A stretch of DNA of 33,733 nucleotides from an uncultured Verrucomicrobiota bacterium (GTDB taxonomy: Bacteria; Verrucomicrobiota; Verrucomicrobiia; Verrucomicrobiales; Verrucomicrobiaceae). A program made the position numbers and the translations under genes. Within the stretch, counting starts at the first letter, position 1. Each line of letters starts with the position of its first letter. The notes under the pieces are model-generated. The model was not told where the DNA came from. It saw only the letters and a list, made by a program, of their open reading frames with translations, and ran no database searches. The stretch is taken from assembly GCA_903960845.1 (NCBI GenBank), contig CAJCCF010000386.1:1-33733 (forward strand), written 5' to 3'. Of this stretch, positions 29,815 through 33,733 are shown in pieces.

Positions 29815-31416
29815 TTATCTTGGCATTTGGGCACGTTGATAAATCAAAAGTCGTCCTTTCTGACCAGGCCGCCGGGTGATCGATTGCTCCTTAACCAGAT
29901 TCCACATTTGAGGTGCCGATTGCAGCGAATCGGCCAATAGTCGATCATGCGCCCTGCGCTGATCGTCACGGGAAGAAAGATCCACAAAAACCCAAGTTAT
30001 ATGGCGTGCATCAAGCAATTTTAAAACGTCAGCAGAAGTATCAACCGCTGTCTTATAATCGCGTCCCATCCAATCACTTGAAGCCAGTTCCTTGCTGCCA
30101 CGATAGACTCGCAGATTCGATGGCGATCGAGAGGTGATCTGAAAGGTGGCGGCAGCAATGATAGCGCCTTCACCGCGTGGATCAGAACTAATCAACCAGT
30201 TCTCTTTTGGCTCAGTCAAAGTGGGGACTCCAACAAACCGAACCGCCTCAGCAAAGCCATGCACCTCTTTCTTCGGCAGACTGACAGCAAGCGTGGAAGC
30301 AGCTATCAACATAATAGCGCCTAAAGGCCCTCCAATGCGCATGGGCATGTAGCTAATGATACCAAGGATTCCATAAGCAGCCGCCAGCATGATGACCGGC
30401 ACCAGCGTCAGCATGTAACGGGTGCTAAGCCCGACAGGCACCAGCACCAAGACCGCGAGAGCACCGATAAGCAACCCAGTCATCGCGGCCCCCTCGCAGC
30501 TCATCACTCGTTTTGACCATGCCAAACGCAATCCGAAACCAGCGCCCACTATGGCCAGCAACGTAATACCCCAACCAAACACTGCCGGCACGGAGTGAAA
30601 ATAATACGGAACGGCTTCGATGAAGTACTGACCGGGAGTGAGTTGAGTCATCCCCTCTTTGGAGATGCTGGTTGAGTACAGCATCCAGGGTCCAGCAAAG
30701 GCAACAACTGGCAACGCTGCACACCACCAGGAAATAGAGCGGATCAATCGCCACCTGCCTGCCAGAAGAGTCGCAACGGGGGGCAGTAGGCACAAAAGCA
30801 TTCCAGATCCCTTGGTGAGAATAGCAGCAGCGGCGATGCAGCCCCAAAGTAGCGCCTTTTTACATGTGGCAACCCGCAAGTAATCCGCCCAAACCACCAC
30901 TGCCCCCAGGCACAAAACCGCCAGCAGAACATCTGACATGACATGCTGTGCCAGTTTCAATCCTACCGGCAACATGCAACCCAGTCCTGCAGCTAGCGCA
31001 GCCAACCATTGCGGTAGAAACCGCCGGCCAAAACTAAAAATAACTGCAGCCATGGAAGCTAGCAAGAAAGCTTGGAAAATGATCAACACCTGTGGTGAGG
31101 GAAAAGGCAGGAGCAAAACGCCCGAGATCAAATAATAGAAAGGCGGGTAGTGCCCCAGAGCCACTCGCGGAAAGTGATCATAATAGGCACGCGCAAACTT
31201 CATGGGGTGCTGGCCAAAGCCGCTGGCAAAGTAATCTCGCATCATCAGTGAGGTCACAGCATGGGCGGCCTCATCCGGATCCCCCCCTAAATCGGAGTCC
31301 ATTGCCCCAGTGTAGAATGAAAAGATCAAAGCTAAGGCGAAGCAGAGAATAAGGAGTGCCAACACCCGGAAAACAGAGTGTTCGCATGGCTTATCCCGGT
31401 TGGAGATGGCTGGCAT
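29815..31416 (-). CDS. GT39-type (ArnT/PMT-like) membrane glycosyltransferase
   Basis: A 533-residue protein with about 11-12 TM helices in its first 400 residues and a soluble C-terminal domain. The first extracytoplasmic loop has GGDPDEAAHAVTSLMMRDYF, matching the acidic DE motif of the GT39/PMT_2 (dolichyl- or undecaprenyl-phosphate sugar) superfamily; YYDHFPRVALGHYPPFYYLISG matches the conserved H-PP-Y-Y loop. It would transfer a sugar from a polyprenyl-phosphate donor to a glycan or protein outside the membrane. The start at 31416 is preferred over 31425 because GAGG lies nine bases upstream. The tail contains SSRDDQRRAHDRLLADS, possibly a carbohydrate-recognition part. It is the first gene of the A/T-richer polysaccharide region and is divergent from the acyltransferase. 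Confidence 0.82.
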   Translation of the reverse strand: MPAISNRDKPCEHSVFRVLALLILCFALALIFSFYTGAMDSDLGGDPDEAAHAVTSLMMRDYFASGFGQHPMKFARAYYDHFPRVALGHYPPFYYLISGVLLLPFPSPQVLIIFQAFLLASMAAVIFSFGRRFLPQWLAALAAGLGCMLPVGLKLAQHVMSDVLLAVLCLGAVVVWADYLRVATCKKALLWGCIAAAAILTKGSGMLLCLLPPVATLLAGRWRLIRSISWWCAALPVVAFAGPWMLYSTSISKEGMTQLTPGQYFIEAVPYYFHSVPAVFGWGITLLAIVGAGFGLRLAWSKRVMSCEGAAMTGLLIGALAVLVLVPVGLSTRYMLTLVPVIMLAAAYGILGIISYMPMRIGGPLGAIMLIAASTLAVSLPKKEVHGFAEAVRFVGVPTLTEPKENWLISSDPRGEGAIIAAATFQITSRSPSNLRVYRGSKELASSDWMGRDYKTAVDTSADVLKLLDARHITWVFVDLSSRDDQRRAHDRLLADSLQSAPQMWNLVKEQSITRRPGQKGRLLIYQRAQMPR

Positions 31417-31528
31417 TGCTCGCATCCTCAAAGGCCAATCCAGCAAAGTCAATCCTCCTTCACACCACACCTCTTTTAAGAGCAACGAATGTTGGCTAAT
31501 TTTGCAAACTCGATTATGGGCTGGCGTG

Positions 31529-32587
31529 ATGGCAGTAAGCCCCAAACCCATCTATCTCTCAAGCCTCCAAGTTTTTCGTGGCCTTGCCGCGATGAGCGTG
31601 GTGGTTTACCACGCCTGCTTGTTCACGGAGAGGCAAAGCAACCGTGTTCTTTTGGGTGGGTATTACCACTTTGGTGAATTGGGGGTGGACTTCTTCTTCG
31701 TTCTAAGTGGCTTCATAATCGCCTTCATTCACGGAGGCGAGTTAGGGATGCCTCAACATGCACCTCGCTATGTATGCAGGCGCTTTTTTCGTGTGTATCC
31801 CCTTCTATTTATCCTAACGAGCGCGAAATTAGGGCTCGAACTGGTCGCTTGGATGCGTGGCGGAGCGCCCCCCGATCTTTCTCGAATCATCTCTTCCTAC
31901 TTGCTCCTGCCTGCCCCCGATGGCGCGATGCCAGTGATCACCGCCGCATGGACTTTAATGCACGAGGCGCTCTTTTATGCACTCTTCTTGATTGCGCTGC
32001 TATTGGGACGCCGAGCATCTGCTTGGATTCTAGGAGGTTGGATGGCGGTGATCGTTTTAACCAATGCCGCCGGGGCTTCTCTTCATGGCATGCCGCGCCT
32101 GATCTTTGACGCACACAATGTGGAATTCGTATTCGGTGTGATTGCCTGTGTATTGTTTCGATCGAGAGACCGTCTGAAAATTTCCCCAGCATGGTTAGGA
32201 ATTTCAGCCCTAGCGGTTCTGGTTTTGGGAGCATACACTTACAATCCCATTGGAGGGATGGACCAACCTCTGGCCGTGCGCATTCTTCTCGGTGCGGGCT
32301 TTGCGCTGCTCATTTTAATGGCCGGATTGTGGGAACAGGGACCCACCTCCATCACTTGGCCGAAGTGGCTTTGTTGGTTCGGCGATGCCTCATACTCCAT
32401 CTATTTGGGCCACTCAATGCTACTCATGGCAGGAATCAGTGCCGGAACGAAGTTTATTCCAACTGCCGAATGGTCAGGCTACGGAGTTGCCATTCTATCA
32501 ACCTTTTTTTCGTTGGCTGTCTGTGGATTGCTCTGGCTTTGGGTGGAACGCCCGCTCCTGCGTTGGTCTCGCCGTTGGTGCCAATAG
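31529..32587 (+). CDS. Acyltransferase-3 family membrane protein (OafA-like)
   Basis: A 352-residue integral membrane protein with about ten TM helices and the acyltransferase-3 signature. QVFRGLAAMSVVVYHA contains the conserved R-x-x-x-x-x-x-V-x-x-x-H pattern (catalytic His), LGVDFFFVLSGFII the second block, RRFFRVYP the third, and AAWTLMHEALFYALF the W-[ST]-L-x-x-E motif. The final GDASYSIYLGHSMLL and VERPLLRW motifs are typical. Family members acetylate or acylate O-antigen and exopolysaccharide sugars. It is divergent from the glycosyltransferase (112 bases between starts). The start at 31529 is chosen because the MAVSPKPIYLSSLQVFRGL opening fits family N-termini; the longer upstream frame does not. 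Confidence 0.88.
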   Translation: MAVSPKPIYLSSLQVFRGLAAMSVVVYHACLFTERQSNRVLLGGYYHFGELGVDFFFVLSGFIIAFIHGGELGMPQHAPRYVCRRFFRVYPLLFILTSAKLGLELVAWMRGGAPPDLSRIISSYLLLPAPDGAMPVITAAWTLMHEALFYALFLIALLLGRRASAWILGGWMAVIVLTNAAGASLHGMPRLIFDAHNVEFVFGVIACVLFRSRDRLKISPAWLGISALAVLVLGAYTYNPIGGMDQPLAVRILLGAGFALLILMAGLWEQGPTSITWPKWLCWFGDASYSIYLGHSMLLMAGISAGTKFIPTAEWSGYGVAILSTFFSLAVCGLLWLWVERPLLRWSRRWCQ

Positions 32588-32626
32588 GTTCCCTTTTAAA
32601 TTTGCATAAGCAGTTCAAACCACAGC

Positions 32627-32654
32627 TTGCATAGAAACTTGCTGGCGCTAGATT
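32627..32654 (+). promoter_or_regulatory. Putative promoter of the GbsR/MarR regulator gene
   Basis: TTGCAT (32627-32632) and TAGATT (32649-32654), 16 bases apart, resemble sigma-70 -35 and -10 elements with four matches each. Transcription would start near 32661, inside the 18-bp palindrome at 32656-32673, which gives a simple steric repression geometry. Prediction only. Confidence 0.45.
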
Positions 32655-32655
32655 C

Positions 32656-32673
32656 GTTCAGAATTTTCTGAAC
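32656..32673 (+). promoter_or_regulatory. Perfect 18-bp palindrome, likely GbsR/MarR operator
   Basis: GTTCAGAA (32656-32663) and TTCTGAAC (32666-32673) are exact complements with a 2-nt centre. The palindrome ends two bases before the ATG at 32675 and begins one base after the predicted -10 box. Dimeric MarR-family proteins bind such 16-20 bp palindromes, so autoregulation by the gene just downstream is likely. Confidence 0.65.
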
Positions 32674-32674
32674 A

Positions 32675-33214
32675 ATGCCCGCCCGTGACGCAGCATCCAA
32701 ATTGAGCGCCCCCCTAAACTGGGATCGCGAGGTTTTGCGCTTTATCGAAGCGGGAGGAAATACAACCCATGCCTTTGGCCTAGGTCGCCTGATAGGAAGG
32801 ATGTTTGCATTACTCTACTTGAGTCCGCATCCACTGAGTCTGGAAGAGATCGCAGATAAGCTCGACATCAGCAAGGCGGGAGCAAGCACTACCGTGCGCC
32901 AGCTTGAAGAGTGGCAAGCCGTGAGGTGCACCCCAGTTCCAGGAGATCGCCGTGACTTTTACGAGGCTGAAACGCGTTTCGGCATCATTCTAAAAAAAGG
33001 ACTATTGCCTGGATTACGCAAAAAAATAAAATCAGCCGGCACCCAAATCGAACGTTCATTGGAAGCCCGTCCTGCACCGGAGGAACAAGTTGTTTCGGGG
33101 GAGATCGCATCAATGGACCTCCGAGAAATACGAAAGCGACTGAGGGCAGCCAAAGCGCTACATCAAAAACTTGACAACATCCTTTCAAGTACCTTGATTG
33201 AGCATTTTTTTTAA
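32675..33214 (+). CDS. GbsR/MarR-family transcriptional regulator
   Basis: A 179-residue winged-helix DNA-binding protein of the GbsR type. The N-terminal helix DREVLRFIEAGGNTTHAFGLGRLIGRMFALLYLSPHPLS is typical of GbsR, followed by the helix-turn-helix SLEEIADKLDISKAGASTTVRQLEEWQAVRCTPVPGDRRDFYEAE (residues about 54-98, recognition helix SKAGASTTVRQLEEW). The C-terminal half is a long charged helix pair for dimerisation. GbsR itself responds to choline; verrucomicrobial relatives lie near polysaccharide genes, as here, and their signal is unknown. The palindrome just upstream suggests it controls itself and perhaps the following cysC gene, 26 bases downstream. Confidence 0.9.
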   Translation: MPARDAASKLSAPLNWDREVLRFIEAGGNTTHAFGLGRLIGRMFALLYLSPHPLSLEEIADKLDISKAGASTTVRQLEEWQAVRCTPVPGDRRDFYEAETRFGIILKKGLLPGLRKKIKSAGTQIERSLEARPAPEEQVVSGEIASMDLREIRKRLRAAKALHQKLDNILSSTLIEHFF

Positions 33215-33240
33215 GCCTGATAACCCTAGGCACCACCTAA

Positions 33241-33733
33241 ATGGGAGGCGCTGATACATTTTTTACCTCAGCCGACGGTCTCACGACCGAGGGCGGTAGC
33301 TTGCCCAAAGATGGTGGTGGTAACCTCACTTGGACGCAGACACAAGTGACCCGGGCAGAGCGCTGGAGAGTCATGAAGCAGCAAGGTGCAGTGGTCTGGT
33401 TCACAGGGCTTTCAGGTTCAGGTAAATCCACACTCGCTAACGGCCTTGATGCACGTCTTCATGAACTCGGCCGATTCAGTTTTGTGCTTGACGGCGACAA
33501 TTTACGTCACGGACTATGCAAGGATCTCAGCTTCAGCGATGCTGACCGCACCGAAAATATCCGACGGGCTGGTGAGGTCTGCTGCCTCATGGCAGAGACC
33601 GGCCTCATCATCATTGGCGCACTCATTTCACCTTTTGAGGCTGATCGAGTGCAAATACGCGCTGCCTGTGCTGATCGCGACATCTCATTCATTGAGGTTT
33701 ATGTAAATGCCTCTCTGCAAGTGTGTGAGCGGC
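33241..33733 (+). CDS. cysC: Adenylylsulfate (APS) kinase CysC, 3' end beyond window
   Basis: An open frame of 164 codons runs to the window edge without a stop. It encodes APS kinase, which phosphorylates APS to PAPS. The P-loop is GLSGSGKST (residues 56-64 from the ATG at 33241), followed by LDGDNLRHGLCKDLSFSDADRTENIRRAGEVCCLM (APS site), the ISPF segment with the conserved Ser (S130) and YVNASLQVCER near the edge. All conserved parts seen are intact. ATG 33241 follows directly on an in-frame stop and gives about 27 extra residues before the usual N-L-T-W start; a TTG at 33301 has GAGGG 8 bases upstream and may be the real start. PAPS serves sulfate reduction or sulfotransferases; the polysaccharide neighbours favour the latter, as inference. 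Confidence 0.93.
   Translation, partial: MGGADTFFTSADGLTTEGGSLPKDGGGNLTWTQTQVTRAERWRVMKQQGAVVWFTGLSGSGKSTLANGLDARLHELGRFSFVLDGDNLRHGLCKDLSFSDADRTENIRRAGEVCCLMAETGLIIIGALISPFEADRVQIRAACADRDISFIEVYVNASLQVCER

Overview
The window looks like chromosomal DNA of a member of the Verrucomicrobiota, most likely a Verrucomicrobiales (Prosthecobacter/Verrucomicrobium-like) bacterium. The inference rests on gene families concentrated in the Planctomycetota-Verrucomicrobiota group: a PSCyt1-type small c-type cytochrome, a PSCyt2(DUF1549)-PSD1(DUF1553) protein, a DUF1501 protein, two secreted PQQ-like propeller proteins beginning with a DWPxWRG/DWPxFRG motif, and a GbsR/MarR regulator beside polysaccharide genes. 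The DNA is GC-rich up to about 29.8 kb and visibly richer in A/T after that. No rRNA, tRNA, CRISPR array, transposase or phage gene was seen.

Layout. 1-3.3 kb: start of a leftward gene at the edge, a small secreted protein, an azurin-like blue copper protein, a two-CBS protein and a DapA-superfamily protein. 3.4-6.3 kb: a glycine-zipper lipoprotein, a SWIM zinc-finger protein and an OpgG-like periplasmic glucan protein. 6.3-9.2 kb: a ferritin-like di-iron protein, an IspH reductase, and a two-gene regulator/membrane-protein operon. Three copies of a 17-bp palindrome lie both in front of that operon and in front of ispH. 9.2-14.7 kb: DUF1015 protein, a large PQQ-propeller protein, then RNA housekeeping genes nrnA-truB (overlapping by 23 bp) and rsmE, separated by a cluster of TTCGTCATT repeats. 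14.8-21.3 kb: DUF1501, an enolase-superfamily dehydratase/racemase, an Ala-rich coiled-coil protein with a 129-bp tandem duplication, PSCyt2-PSD1, and a separate divergent PSCyt1 lipoprotein. This is probably one functional neighbourhood for oxidation or breakdown of an unknown organic compound.

21.3-28.3 kb is a long run of leftward genes: hemC, a DUF485/sodium-solute symporter pair (acetate-type), lspA, an ECF sigma factor with a one-TM putative anti-sigma protein, an LTxxQ periplasmic protein, a secreted alpha/alpha-type protein and a tiny membrane protein. The sigma to alpha/alpha part has overlapping or nearly touching genes and looks like an envelope-response operon. A second PQQ propeller lies at 28.4 kb on the other strand.

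From 29.8 kb a polysaccharide/surface region begins: a GT39-type membrane glycosyltransferase, an acyltransferase-3 protein, a GbsR/MarR regulator with a perfect 18-bp palindrome between its promoter and start codon, and the 5' part of cysC (APS kinase), which runs off the right edge. Sulfate activation next to such genes hints at a sulfated glycan, but the sulfotransferases, if any, lie outside the window.
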